A stretch of 64,000 nt of DNA from Platanthera guangdongensis (GCA_039583875.1 CM077163.1:231190646-231254645); one strand, 5' to 3'. Counted from the stretch's first letter, positions 45,401-57,322 are shown. Numbers and translations: made by a program. The notes: generated by a model not told the origin, from the sequence alone.

Positions 45401-46489
45401 ATGCACGACGTCAGAAATGGAGAAGGAGGAGGGAGAAGGCTTCCACCTGAGTTTGGTGGGCTCGGGAGGGGCCGGCTTGGTCGGACATGGCTCAAGGTGG
45501 TGGTGGAGGGGGAGGAGCTCCTTGGGTTGGCTTTTTCCGGCCACCAGAGCTCCGGCAGAGGGGAGAGAAGGGGGAGGGGAATGCTCTGAGAGCTGTGAGG
45601 GAAAGAGAGGGGGTTGGGGTCCTTTTATATGGAGGGGGAGGGGGAGCTTCCCTCCTATTGGCAATGTGGGATTAATCCCTCCTTATGGAGGGATTAAATC
45701 CCCACCCTCCAGCTGTCCAAGGACAGCTGGAGGCCCTCTCCTCTTTTCCCCATGTGGGGAAATGGATGGTAAGCCCATTATGGGCTTGGGCCTTTTAGGA
45801 AGAGAGAGGGGGAGAGTTGGAGAAGAAGTATGTGGGCCTCCATTGCTTTAGGTTAGGAGCTTGCTTGTTGGGGGCCCAAGGAGAGTGAAGGGGGCATGGG
45901 CCATCCTCCTTTGGAGAGGAGGTGAGCCCCTCATTTGGAGAAAAATCCAAAAAGTGGATTTTTAGGAGGGTTTGACCAAGTCAACCCTAGGTTGGGTCCC
46001 CCTTGCTGGTCAAAGTCAAAGTGGGTCCAAGTCGTCGGGGTCGGATCAAAGTTCGGGTGTCGTGTCATAATCGGTATGCGCACGCTTTTCGGTGCACAAC
46101 TATGCTTGATTTGACCACGAGTTGACCAATCGTCATCGAAATTGACCGGGACGACTTCCGTTGACTTCGTATTGACCACACGAGTCTAACGCCACTGACT
46201 GGGGTTGAATCGGAGTCCGTTTGACGAAAGTCCGAAATTTGCGCGTCGCAGCGCGCTAAAATGGTTGAAATGTGTAAAATTGTCGTTAGACCTCGGAGTC
46301 CAACTGAACGAGTTCCGATGCACTCGTATTGACTATACGAGGCCACAGGAACTGACAGAATCCAATTCAGAGTTCTCTAGCTCTATTTCCCGCTTAGGGT
46401 TATTTCCCACCGGGTCATGGGTAGGGTTCAGGCCACTTTTATTGGGCTCACTAAGGCTCTGGTGGCCCAATAAAAGGCGGGATGTTACA
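42489..46489 (-). repeat. Element D 3' LTR (4001 bp)
   Basis: Contains, in plus-strand order, a C-run at its end, a 29-bp repeat AGGCATTCATAGCCGCGCAC x 5 (43173-43325), a 51-bp repeat with GACCAGTACGAGACTGGAGT x 4 (43935-44160), a 27-bp repeat TTCAGTTCCATCTCCATCCA x 7 (44228-44420), an AT-rich block, a GC-rich block (45180-45700) and a long flank with many short frames. None of its open frames shows a known domain. Confidence 0.94.
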
Positions 46490-49400
46490 ATCCAATAAAA
46501 ATAAAAGGATTTTCGTCCCCGAAAATTTGCTTGAAGTAGGGGGAAAAAGTAACATACCTGGGGAAAGAGCTCTGAGTGCTTTTCTCGGAGGAGTGCTTCA
46601 GGTTCCCATGTGAACTCTTCTCGTCCACAGTTTGACCATAGCACCTTAACCATTGGAATGGTTTTGTTCCGTAGTGTCTTCACCTTGTAATCTATTACTC
46701 TGACGGGTTCGAGCCGGACGGATCTATCTGACAGTAGTTGCGCCGGAGGGGTAGGAAGGTACTGCTCTGGTTGCCGGAGGACTCGTCTCAAGGAAGAGAC
46801 ATGAAACACATCATAAAGATTCCCCAACTCTGGGGGCAAGGCTAAACGATAGGCGACGGGGCCAACACGCTCTATCACCGGATAGGGGCCCAAGAAGCGG
46901 GGATCTAACTTTTTCTGCTTCCTCAACCGGGAGACACCATGCATGGGTTTTATTTTCAGAAACACCATTTCCCCCACGCTGAACTCCACCGGTCGGTGTC
47001 GCGCATCATAGTACTTAGCCTGCCGGCTCTGCGCTTCCCGTATTCGCTCCTGAATCAGCCGTATCGCTGCCGTAGTGTCATCGATGTAAGCCACTCCCAA
47101 GGCTTCCGGGTCCTCTTCCTGAGCCCAAGTCAACGGTGTTCGACAACGCCTTCCATACAATGCCTCGTATGGAGCCATCTTAATACTTGCCTGGTAGCTG
47201 TTATTGTACGAAAATTCGACTAACGGCAACAGCTGCTCCCACGGCTCATTGTGCTCTACTATGCACAGTCGAAGAAGATCCTCCATCGTCCGGTTCGTCC
47301 TCTCCGTCTGTCCGTCTGTCTGCGGGTGGAAGGCAGTGCTGAAGGCCAACTTGGTTCCCAAATATGCCTGCACCCGCCTCCATTCCTTAGATGTGAAACG
47401 ACCGTCACGATCAGACACGATGGACTTTGGTACTCCGTGAAATCGTACCACTTGTTCTAGGAACATCCTGGCCAGGATATCTACTCCGTCACCCTGTCGG
47501 TTTGGAATGAACCGCGCTACCTTGGTGAGTCGATCTACGACCACCCATATCGAGTCATTCCCAGCACGGGATCGAGGTAGGCCGTGGACGAAGTCCATGG
47601 AGATGTCTTCGAACTTCCATTCTGGTATCGGCAGGGGCTGTAATAGGCCTCCTGGACTGCGGCATTCAGCTTTGACCTTCTGACAGGTCTGGCACCGGGC
47701 CACGAAGTCGGTGACATCTCTCTTCATTTCGGGCCAGTAAATGGTCCTACGCAAGTCCACGTACATCTTAACTACGCCAGGGTGAATCGAGTACCTCGAC
47801 TGATGGGCCTCTTGCAGAATTTCCCCACGAATCCCTCCAGTAGCGGGAATAAATATGCGATGCTTGAATTGTAGAATCCCATCATGCAAGTTATAATCCT
47901 CCTGTGCCCCTCCTTGCAGAGATCGGATGATCGACATTACCTCTGGGTCGATCCTCTGGGCTTCTCGTATCCGGTCCCGGATATCGCATTGGATCTCCAT
48001 CCAATACAGCTGAGAATGGTACTCTTCCGGATCTCTTCGGGCAACCAGGGTAATCTCCAAGTCTATCAAAGACTGGAAAAGTTCCTTAGGGATCTGCTCC
48101 ATCCAACTCCCGACTATCGCAGGCTGGCGGCTCAAGGCGTCAGCGACTCTATTAGCCTTCCCGGGGTGATATTGGAGAGTGAAGTCGTAATCGCATAAGA
48201 ATTCCAACCATCGGCGCTGCCGGAGATTCAGCTCTTTCTGCGTGAAAATATACTTGAGGCTCTTGTGGTCGGAGAAGATCTCACATTTTACTCCGTACAG
48301 ATAATGCCTCCAGATTTTAAGGGCGAAGACGACGGCGCCCAACTCTAAATCGTGTGCTGCGTAGTTTAATTCATGCGGCTTTAATTGCCGCGAAGCGTAG
48401 GCCACTACCTTACCATGCTGCATTAGGACTGCTCCCAATCCTTTCAGGGAGGCATCAGTGTAGATTTGAAATCCCTCGGTCCCTGAAGGAATCGTAAGGA
48501 TTGGCGCGGAAGTCAGACGCTTCTTCAGTTCGATGAACGCAGCCTCGCACTCCGGCGTCCATCGAAATACGGCGTCCTTCTTGGTGAGAGCAGTCAGGGG
48601 TAGGGCAATCTTGGAAAATCCCTCGACAAACTTCCTGTAGTATCCGGCAAGGCCGAGGAAACTCCGGATATCCGCAGCCGTCCTGAGTGGCGGCCAATTT
48701 TGTACTGCCTGGATCTTGGCTTGGTCCACTGCCACTCCTTCCTTGTTTATCGTGTGGCCCAAGAATCCAACTTCTTCTAGCCAAAATTCGCACTTACTGA
48801 ATTTGGCAAAGAGAGAGTGCTCCCGGAGCTTTAATAGAACCATCTGCAGGTGCCGGGTATGGTCCGTCTTGGTCTTCGAGTAGATTAGGATATCGTCTAT
48901 AAAGACGATGACAAAGTGATCCAAGAAGGGTTCGAAGACTCTATTCATCAGGGCCATGAAGGCGGAGGGAGCGTTGGTGAGCCCGAAGGGCATCACTAGG
49001 AATTCATAAAGACCGTATCGGGAGCTGAAGGCAGTCTTAGGAATATCTTCCTCTCGGATCCGAAGCTGATAATAACCGGACCTCAGGTCCATTTTGGAGA
49101 ATACCGAAGCACCTTGTAACTGATCGAACAGTTCGTCGATCCTAGGAAGGGGATACGTGTTGCGTACAGTAAGCTTCTTTAGCTCCCTATAGTCGATGCA
49201 CAGTCGCAGAGTCCCGTCCTTCTTCTTGACGAAAAGTACCGGGGCTCCCAGGGCGAGGAACTTGGACGGACGAATCCAGCATCTATTAGTTCTTGTAGCT
49301 GGATCTTTAGTTCAGTCAGCTCCCTTGGGGCCATCCGGTAGGGGGCTCGCGATACTGGCCGTGCTCCGGACACGAGCTCGATCTGGAAGTCGACCTCTCG

Positions 49401-49936
49401 CTGAGGTGGCAATCCCGGGAGGGACTCAGGGAAGATATCTGGAAAGTCTCGGACTACTGGGACCTTGGCGAGCACCTGGGTCTTATCTTCCATCTCGAAA
49501 TAAATAAGGAATACTTCATCCTTCTGACGGACTGACTTCACCATCTGTGTAGAAGTCAAGATAATACGAGAGACAGATGGCACACCTGTCAACGCGACGC
49601 TCTGGCCATTTGGATTCTGTAGCCGGACCTCTCGCGTGGAACAGTTTATCTGGGCTTGGTGCTCAGCCAGCCAGTCCATTCCCAGAATTATGTCAAACCC
49701 AGTTATAGCTAGGATGGTTGCGTAGACTTCAAACTCTACCTCTCCCAGCGTAGCCTGGAACGAACACTTTTCGGTGGATGTCATATCTGACCCGTCTGGT
49801 AAACGGATTCGTATAGACAGTCCGGTTGAGCGAATAACATTTCCCTTTGTTGCGATGAAATCGTGGGAGACGAAAGAATGAGTCGCTCCTGTGTCAAAAA
49901 GGGTTTTGGCAGGGTGACCTTCTACCAACAAGATTC
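46333..49936 (-). pseudogene. Pol of element D (protease to chromodomain), one frameshift
   Basis: The first part (49936-49248) encodes protease TLFDTGATHSFV and the start of reverse transcriptase up to VRPSSSPW. One G is missing after that Trp codon (about 49247). The next frame continues [12 protein letters not shown] and the rest without a stop. Numbered from [10 protein letters not shown] at 49092: [11 protein letters not shown] (FIDD at 64-67), RNase [11 protein letters not shown] (about 211), integrase zinc region H430-C470, catalytic D500, D561 and E597, and a chromodomain-like end [11 protein letters not shown] to FTWEPEA (about 811-832). The frame runs past the usual end near ELFPQ, through the region where a PPT should be, and into the 3' LTR to 46333. 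Confidence 0.93.
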
Positions 49937-50055
49937 CTGACGTCATAGGAAAACATATAGATATATATCATCCAACTAATATACATATATATATATATAT
50001 GAAATATACAACAATAGTGGAAGATCTGATATCTTCTATCCCCTAATATATATAC
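49937..50055 (-). other. Putative gag-pol intron of element D (119 bp)
   Basis: On the minus strand CATAG/GTATATATATTAG begins and TTTTCCTATGACGTCAG/GAATC ends an AT-rich segment, in contrast to GC-richer coding sequence on both sides. Removing it joins PDVVI-G to ILLVEGHPAKTLFDTGATHS in frame (phase 1). Unspliced RNA stops five codons into it. Good donor, good acceptor, AT content and frame all agree; transcript evidence is lacking. Confidence 0.75.
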
Positions 50056-51232
50056 CTATGACTACGTCAGGGGCTGGTCCATGCTGCAGGTCCAGTGCAT
50101 AGGCCTCCTGGGGAGCTGCTCGGCCCTGCTGGCCTCTCCTGCCAGCTCGGCCTCTACGGCCTCTTTGACCCTGTCCCCGTGCCGGCTGTCCACCCTGGAC
50201 TGCTCCTAGTCCTGGTCTCCCTATCGCCTGAGGGCAGAAGGCCCTCATATGTCCCGGCTGCTGACACAAGAAGCAGTTCCCTGCGAAGGGAACATCTCGT
50301 CGGGCCACTAGTGGGGGCTGTGGAGCTGGAGCTGGTCTACTATCTTGCTGTGCAGCTGGGGGTGCTGGGGGTGCTGGTGGGCGCCTATAAGGCAGCCTGC
50401 GGCGTCGCTGTCTGCTCTCTCTCTCCTGTCTATGGGGAGCGACTCCAACGTCTCGCCTCTGGTCTCGAGGAAGCTCTACTTGACCTCTGCGCCGCTGAGC
50501 CACCATCTGCTGGTCCAACTCTAGAGCTGCTGCATGGGTGGCTATGGTGTGGAAGGTGGCCTGAGAGAGCATAATCAAGGCCTGCCTCAGGTCGTCTCGT
50601 AGTCCTCGGTAGAACCGAGAAGCCCTATCCCTGTCGGAGGCAGCCAGGTTCCCGGCAAAGCGTGCCAGGTGTATGAACTCTCTCTCATACTCTGTCACAG
50701 TGCGGTTGCCCTGTCGAATGAGCAGGAACCTCTCTTGCAGCGCGGCTCGGTCTGCATCTGTGATGAAAAATTCTAGCAGAGCCACGGAGAACTCCCCCCA
50801 AAGGATCGTGCTCATCGGCCGACCTCGGAAGGTAGAGCGACTAGCCGCTCTCCACCAATCCCTCGCATATCCCTCCAAGAGGGTCACCACCAAAGAGACT
50901 GCTGCCACAGCTGGACACATCATCCCTACCAACAGCTCCTCCACTCGCTCCACCCACTCCTCTACCTGAATGGCCGTCTCTGTACCCCTGAAAGGGGGAG
51001 GCCTCAGTCCTCGAAAAGTCGTCAGCAGATCTGTGGGTGCGGTCATCTCCCGAGGTGGCTGTGCCAGGGCATCTCGGAAAGTCGCTAGTATAGCCGTCAA
51101 TGTCTGCCCTATATCAGACTCGGCAAACGGTACGGCTGCGGGAGCAACCGGGTCTGGTGGTGGGGTGGCTGGAACGTATCCTCTGGACGAGGATCCCCCG
51201 TTACTGTACTCCGGTATCTGGAGAAGTAACAT
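50036..51232 (-). CDS. Gag of element D
   Basis: Open frame of 398 codons. After a Pro-rich start it contains DLLTTFRGLRPPPFRG, VVTLLEGYARDWWRAAS and ALQERFLLIRQGNRTVTEYE, the plant gypsy gag core, then a basic Arg-rich part and one CCHC knuckle CFLCQQPGHMRAFC (about residue 325). It ends APDVVIG followed by IYIRG and a TAG that lies inside the intron-like segment. Gag forms the virus-like particle and binds element RNA. The start at MLLLQIPEYSNGG is the first ATG in frame. Confidence 0.88.
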   Translation of the reverse strand: MLLLQIPEYSNGGSSSRGYVPATPPPDPVAPAAVPFAESDIGQTLTAILATFRDALAQPPREMTAPTDLLTTFRGLRPPPFRGTETAIQVEEWVERVEELLVGMMCPAVAAVSLVVTLLEGYARDWWRAASRSTFRGRPMSTILWGEFSVALLEFFITDADRAALQERFLLIRQGNRTVTEYEREFIHLARFAGNLAASDRDRASRFYRGLRDDLRQALIMLSQATFHTIATHAAALELDQQMVAQRRRGQVELPRDQRRDVGVAPHRQERESRQRRRRLPYRRPPAPPAPPAAQQDSRPAPAPQPPLVARRDVPFAGNCFLCQQPGHMRAFCPQAIGRPGLGAVQGGQPARGQGQRGRRGRAGRRGQQGRAAPQEAYALDLQHGPAPDVVIGIYIRG

Positions 51233-51448
51233 GGAAGAGTGTCAGTATTTTGCAAAAGTAAGGGAATTTGCAAAAGCGACAACCCAAGCGGAAAATAATG
51301 GTGTATGGGCGTACTAACGCACAGTCTAGAATCCCTAAGCCTCTACACTAGGGTCCACCAGGCTTCCACTGCAAGGTTCGTCCCGAACCTAGAACGAAGC
51401 GAGGGACGGAGGGATCCTGAGACTGCTCCACAAGGACGAATCGTGATC

Positions 51449-51459
51449 GCTCTGATCCA
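51449..51459 (-). other. Altered primer-binding site of element D
   Basis: The minus strand reads TGGATCAGAGC just inside the 5' LTR. Compared with the normal TGGTATCAGAGC it lacks one T. Priming by initiator tRNA-Met may be weakened. Confidence 0.7.
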
Positions 51460-51461
51460 TT

Positions 51462-54400
51462 TGTAGTACCCCCCCCCCCCCAACCTTTTGCCCGGGTCGG
51501 GCCGGAGGGGTACTACTGGCCCAAGACGTCTACCCAGGGCTCATAGGGGAAACAATCCACCCTATTCAAGCACTAGATGGCCGTCTTGAGTGGTTCGAAT
51601 CATAACATTCACAACCCATCAGAATATAGCGGAAGCATTAACAGGAAACCACTACATATCATATTAATACAGAGGTTCTAGGGCCGAAGCCTTAGGCGTT
51701 TATAAAAGCCCGTGGGCTATACATGTACTACATAAGTCTCTCACACACTCTCTCTTCTGAACTGCTCGGCGGTACTCACGTCTCTAAACACCGGAGACGG
51801 CGGGGGTGCATCTGCTCGAGTAGGCCTAGCTGCTGGCGTAATCTCCTGCGGCAGCGGGTCACTACGGTGCTCCACCTCCTGTGAATGGTTAATCAAATAA
51901 CCGTTAGTCACAGAGCTAAGTGGAAACAAATCTCCTCCCCGGATCCACATCCTGGGGACGAGCACGCACCCACCCAACAAAAGTAAATAGCCGAAGCAAG
52001 AGAGGGTTATCACAACATTTCATATATGAACAACTAGGAGCAATTATAAAAGAGTGCAATATAACCGGAAAAAGCAGCAATAACATAAAACGGTTATAGC
52101 AAGGCTCTACTAGCTCATCAGCACAACAGGTTTTCATATCTTGAATTCTATCGCAGGCATTCACAGCCGCGCACACAAACCGCAGGCATTCATAGCCGCG
52201 CACACAAACCGCAGGCATTCATAGCCGCGCACACAAACCGCAGGCATTCATAGCCGCACACACAAACCGCAGGCATTCATAGCCGCGCACACAAACACTA
52301 TGTCGACATAGTTTGGACCGCTTCTGTTCCAGCAGGGTAGCGAGCCCCGCGGGCCTCACCGATGTGGCCGTCGGTGACAGTGGCCAGTCCTGCCACTTCT
52401 GGGGGTGATCGTACCGCACAACCCCAGGCCCTCACGTACAACCTTGTGTACTCTTGGATGTGAGCGACATCCGGCAAATCATTTTGGCCGACCAGCGGAG
52501 GAAAACCCGACGGGGAATATAACGGCCGGTCACCCGTGGTACTCATCTCCCTGTCGCCTTGAGTCGTCAACCTTGCCGCACCGGTATGAACGGTCTGCGG
52601 AAGGGACTGACCCGCCACCATTTCACCGCAAGCAATTTACAATCAATCAAACAATTGCAAACAATATAACATCGGGTCTACGACGGCCTGCCTTACTAGG
52701 CTTACACTTTGGGCATCGGCACTTTGCTCTACTTTCGACAAGGAGCGTGGGAGCGCTTTATTTGGGGCTAGACCTGGAGGACTACCTCAACTCCGGTTAT
52801 CCCCAACTAAGGCTCAACTTAAACAACAACTGCTCGTCAGAGCAGGACCCGGGAATATAAAAGTAAATTGCGATAAGATCAAGTGCGGTGGTTATGCTGC
52901 TTATTTAAAGTGCTGGAAAGAAATGTGACCAGTACAAGACTGGAGTAGTACTAAATAGAAAGTACTGAAATAAGCCTGACCAGTACGCAACTGGAGTAGT
53001 ACTGAAATGAAAGTACTGAAATAAGCTTGACCAGTACGAGACTGGAGTAGTACTGAAATGAAAGTACTGAAATAAGCTTGACCAGTACGAGACTGGAGTA
53101 GTACTGAAATGAAAGTACTGAAATAAGCTTGACCAGTACGAGACTGGAGTAGTACTGAAATGAAAGTACTGAACTGAAAAGAATAAAGGAATTGGACCAG
53201 TGCAAAACTGGAATAATCATAAAGAAAATGGTTAGTAGTCCAATCACTCCATACAGGAGGCTTCAGTTCCATCTCCGTTCTCAGGAGAGATTCGGTTCCA
53301 TCTCCATCCAGGAGAGATTCAGTTCCATCTCCATCCCGGAGAGATTCAGTTTCATCTCCATCCAGGAGGCACATTCAGTTCCATCTCCATCCAGGAGAGA
53401 TTCAGTTCCATCTCCATCCAGGAGAGATTCAGTTCCATCTCAGTTTTTAAAGGCTTTCTTGGGTTACACCCTTTATTAAGATCAGATTATGGGTTGGTTG
53501 CGTCTTATTAACCACGACTTAACCGAATCGGGGCTTATCAGGAGTTATTATTCATCAAGAATAATTCATAACTCACCACTCGTACTCTCATCTTCCGAGC
53601 GTGCCCAAATCACCCGAGAGTCGAGCCGCTCGACGGTTTCATGAAATATCGAAACACCCGGAGCTTGGTCACTTGCCTCAGCCGCTCTCGTTGATAAGAT
53701 AATTTGAATTTATTATTCAACTTAGAGAGGACAGTCGCGCGCTCCAATTTTCTTTTTCGAAGAAAACGAGCGTAATAAGATCGAGCGCGGTCCTAGGCTT
53801 CCATATTTTGGGAAAAATATCAAAACTTATCCCCATGAGATCAAATTTTGATACAACCCTTATATGGATATAAAATGAGTATAGAAAAATTTTCATAATT
53901 TTTCAAATAGTTTTGGCCCTTTAAATTGGCCAAATAAAGTTTAATTGGGCTTTTAAAAATACCAAATCAACACCAAAAATTCTCAAAATTTTTGTGGAGG
54001 AAGCCCTTAACAAAGGGGACATTTTTCATGTTCAACACTTTTTCCCTATGAGCCTATTTTAGTCTCAGAAAATCAGCTCATTATAATATTATAATATTTA
54101 TTATAAATATTATAATAGTAATATATAATATATAAAATATTATATATATTAATATATATATATATAAATATATATAACTCCTGAACTTCATCTTCCCGAG
54201 AGCATCCCCCGCGGTAATTTCCTGGAGCCCTTACGGGGCTTCTCCGCCGCCGGCCGGCCACCGCCGGCCGTGGCTCCACCACCGGCCAACCCGCCGGTGG
54301 TGGGCGCTCCCTCCGGCGGTGGTCCGGCGGCCTGCCGCCGCCGGCCATCGCCGGAGTTGATTTCCTTTTTTTTGATCGGGAGGGGAGGGGGTGACGGCGG

Positions 54401-55513
54401 CGGCACTCCGGCCGCCGGGAGCGCCATGCACGACGTCAGAAATGGAGAAGGAGGAGGGAGAAGGCTTCCACCTGAGTTTGGTGGGCTCGGGAGGGGCCGG
54501 CTTGGTCGGACATGGCTCAAGGTGGTGGTGGAGGGGGAGGAGCTCCTTGGGTTGGCTTTTTCCGGCCACCAGAGCTCCGGCAGAGGGGAGAGAAGGGGGA
54601 GGGGAATGCTCTGAGAGCTGTGAGGGAAAGAGAGGGGGTTGGGGTCCTTTTATATGGAGGGGGAGGGGGAGCTTCCCTCCTATTGGCAATGTGGGATTAA
54701 TCCCTCCTTATGGAGGGATTAAATCCCCACCCTCCAGCTGTCCAAGGACAGCTGGAGGCCCTCTCCTCTTTTCCACATGTGGGGAAATGGATGGTAAGCC
54801 CATTATGGGCTTGGGCCTTTTAGGAAGAGAGAGGGGGAGAGTTGGAGAAGAAGTATGTGGGCCTCCATTGCTTTAGGTTAGGAGCTTGCTTGTGGGGGCC
54901 CAAGGAGAGTGAAGGGGGCATGGGCCATCCTCCTTTGGAGAGGAGGTGAGCCCCTCATTTGGAGAAAAATCCAAAAAGTGGATTTTTAGGAGGGTTTGAC
55001 CAAGTCAACCCTAGGTTGGGTCCCCCTTGCTGGTCAAAGTCAAAGTGGGTCCAAGTCGTCGGGGTCGGGTCAAAGTTCGGGTGTCGTGTCATAATCGGTA
55101 TGCGCACGCTTTTCGGTGCACAACTATGCTTGATTTGACCACGGGTTGACCAATCGTCATCAAAATTGACCGGGACGACTTCCGTTGACTTCGTATTGAC
55201 CACACGAGTCTAACGCCACTGACTGGGGTTGAATCGGAGTCCGTTTGACGAAAGTCCGAAATTTGCGCGTCGCAGCGCGCTAAAATGGTTGAAATGTGTA
55301 AAATTGTCGTTAGACCTCGGAGTCCAACTGAACGAGTTCCGATGCACTCGTATTGACTATACGAGGCCACAGGAACTGACAGAACCCAATTCAGAGTTCT
55401 CTAGCTCTATTTCCCGCTTAGGGTTATTTCCCACCGGGTCATGGGTAGGGTTCAGGCCACTTTTATTGGGCTCACTAAGGCTCTGGTGGCCCAATAAAAG
55501 GCGGGATGTTACA
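51462..55513 (-). repeat. Element D 5' LTR (4052 bp)
   Basis: Same layout as the 3' LTR with one more 51-bp unit (52923-53180). The minus strand carries TATAAAAGG (rc of 54646-54654) inside CCTCCATATAAAAGGACC, the likely promoter for this element. A 16-bp perfect palindrome ACTATGTCGACATAGT is at 52297-52312; the 3' LTR copy has one change at its edge. Confidence 0.94.
54646..54654 (-). promoter_or_regulatory. TATA box of element D 5' LTR
   Basis: TATAAAAGG on the minus strand, in a GC-rich setting and followed in transcription direction by a GC-rich leader. The copy in the 3' LTR is at 45621-45629. Confidence 0.6.
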
Positions 55514-55518
55514 CCTAA

Positions 55519-57317
55519 CACGTGGGTAAGTGGCAGTGGTCAAACATGGGTCTGATTGCATAACTAGAATCAGACCCAAAAAGGGCTAAGGGGTCAAACA
55601 GTGGCAGCTTTAGGGTCCCACACACACCAACCCAAACCGGGGCAAAAGGCGGTGGCCACAGCTCTCCACATAAAACCACCCCTCTAGAGGCCACCAAAAC
55701 TCCACCACCTGCCACGACCCAAGAGTCGGCATGCAGAAATTAGCCGACCACCCAAAGCACCCCCCTAGGGAAAAAGTCATTCTAACAATCCTAAGAAACA
55801 CACGAACCCAAGGCAAAACGTCGGGTCCCACCGACGCGGCCTTGGACGCCTAACCCGAACCAACCCCGAGTCTACCTGACCCCAAAACAAGCGCATCACC
55901 AGTGTCGACATGATGTGTCGACACCTCGACAAGCCGGTGTCGACACAAGGTGTCGACACAACCACGGCAGGTGTCGACACCAAGTGTCGACACTACAGCG
56001 GCCGGTGTCGACATGATGTGTCGACACTGCCGTGGCTGGTGTCGACACCAAGTGTCGACACCACCGCTACCGGTGTCGACACATGGTGTCGACACTACAG
56101 CCGATGGTGTCGACACCAAGTGTCGACACCACTGCTGCCGGTGTCGACACATGGTGTCGACACTGCAGCCGCTGGTGTCGACACCAAGTGTCGACACCAC
56201 TACAGCCGGTGTCGACACCTTGTGTCGACACTGCCGCTGCTGGTGTCGACACCAAGTGTCGACACCACGATTGGCCGGTGTCGACACCAACTGTCGACAC
56301 CATGACTGGCCGGTGTCGACACAACAGTGTCGACACCCCACCTGGCTACAGGAGCCAGATCCAGCAACGACCAAAAACGAGAACGGGGATTCTCTCTTCT
56401 CTCTCGAGTACAACCTCCATTGGCAATGGTAACTACTCGACCTAGACCGAACCAAATCTGTCCCTAATAGACACAATCCCTCAGGAAAACTGAGATTAAC
56501 TGGAACCTTCTACACTAACCACGGTATGATCGGGAACAAGCCCTAGCTTACACCTAAAATCCCAACAAGAAAGAGACAAAAATTTAAATCAACAGAAGGC
56601 AAAGATCAACTAAGACAAGGATGAGGGTACATCACTTGCCTCAATACCAGAAAATCTTGGCCGGCGGCGTCCCCCACTCTCGGATCTAGCCGCAGAGCAC
56701 CAGCTGAGGAGCAGAAAGAGTGCAGATCCAGGCGAGGGCAGTCCAGATCCACTCTCGAAACCAAAATCCGACCGCAAAAACTCCAGGAAAACGGCGTCCG
56801 AAGGCTAGGGTAGGCCGGCGATGCTCTTCCTCTCGTACAGGCGACGGGCGACGGCTTCTACCAAGCAAGGAAACAGGAAAAGAACAAGAAGGGCCCTAAA
56901 ACTGACCCAAGACTAAATATACATCAGTTTTAATAATAAACAAACCACAAATCAATAATTATTTACACTCAATAGCAAAACAACCCGAAACCCAAAACTT
57001 CTCGGAAAAAGACGAAATTCACGCCGCAGCTAAAAACCCACGCTACGAACGCAACTACGAAGTCGAAATTAACATTCGACGAACAAAACCCGGGATAACA
57101 CCTCCCGAAGTCAAAACACAAGCATTCCCTAAGAGGCCCAACCGAGTCATCAAAAAGACTCCGGCTAGCTGGGGAATCTTGCTAACAGGCTACAAACAGG
57201 CTACACAGGGAACCCTAAGAGCTAAGACCACGCTCTACAACGGAAAAAAGCCGGAAATACGCCATCGTAACGCCAGCCAAAGATCAAACAAAGCACAGAA
57301 AAACCGGGGGCGTTACA
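55519..57317 (-). repeat. Element C 5' LTR, second part (right of D)
   Basis: Continues from CACGTGGGTAAGTGG, matching about 34111 to 36000. It contains the second C palindrome array. Confidence 0.93.
55902..56336. repeat. GTGTCGACAC palindrome array, element C 5' LTR
   Basis: I count 26 TGTCGACA sites in 435 bp, arranged as in the 3' LTR but lacking several middle units. Several single-base differences in spacers show that the two arrays have drifted since insertion. Confidence 0.96.
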
Positions 57318-57322
57318 CCAAT

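Larger units (their letters stand above)
42489..55513 (-). mobile_element. Element D: Ty3/gypsy chromovirus with 4-kb LTRs
   Basis: D runs from TGTAGTACCCCC at 42489 to GGGATGTTACA at 55513 and is flanked by CCTAA (42484-42488 and 55514-55518). LTRs are 4001 bp (42489-46489) and 4052 bp (51462-55513). The 51-bp difference is one extra unit of a tandem repeat. The interior (46490-51461) holds gag and pol on the minus strand. It is the youngest member of the nest, lying inside C. Its gene order and chromodomain-like end resemble C, but the LTR is unrelated and much longer. Pol has one 1-base deletion. Confidence 0.96.
33116..57317 (-). mobile_element. Element C: Ty3/gypsy Tekay/Del-type chromovirus
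   Basis: C is bounded by TGTCACAACCCGC at 33116 and GGGCGTTACA at 57317 and flanked by CCAAT (33111-33115 and 57318-57322), a perfect 5-bp duplication. Genes are on the minus strand, so the right LTR is the 5' LTR. Without D it is about 11.2 kb with LTRs of about 2.8-2.9 kb and a 5.5 kb interior holding gag, protease, RT, RNase H, integrase and a chromodomain-like end. The PBS fits tRNA-Met (rc of 41481-41491) and the purine tract AGGGGGGTGAC adjoins the 3' LTR. Pol has four in-frame stops, so C is defective. Confidence 0.95.

Noticed and set aside
45161..45851. Overlapping Pro/Gly-rich frames in the GC-rich part of element D LTRs (also 54188-54876)
   Set aside because: Both strands and several frames are open because of composition. 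Frames differ between the two LTRs through small indels, so there is no sign of coding selection.
47204..50969. Plus-strand frames opposite D gag and pol
   Set aside because: Antisense shadows of the real minus-strand genes.
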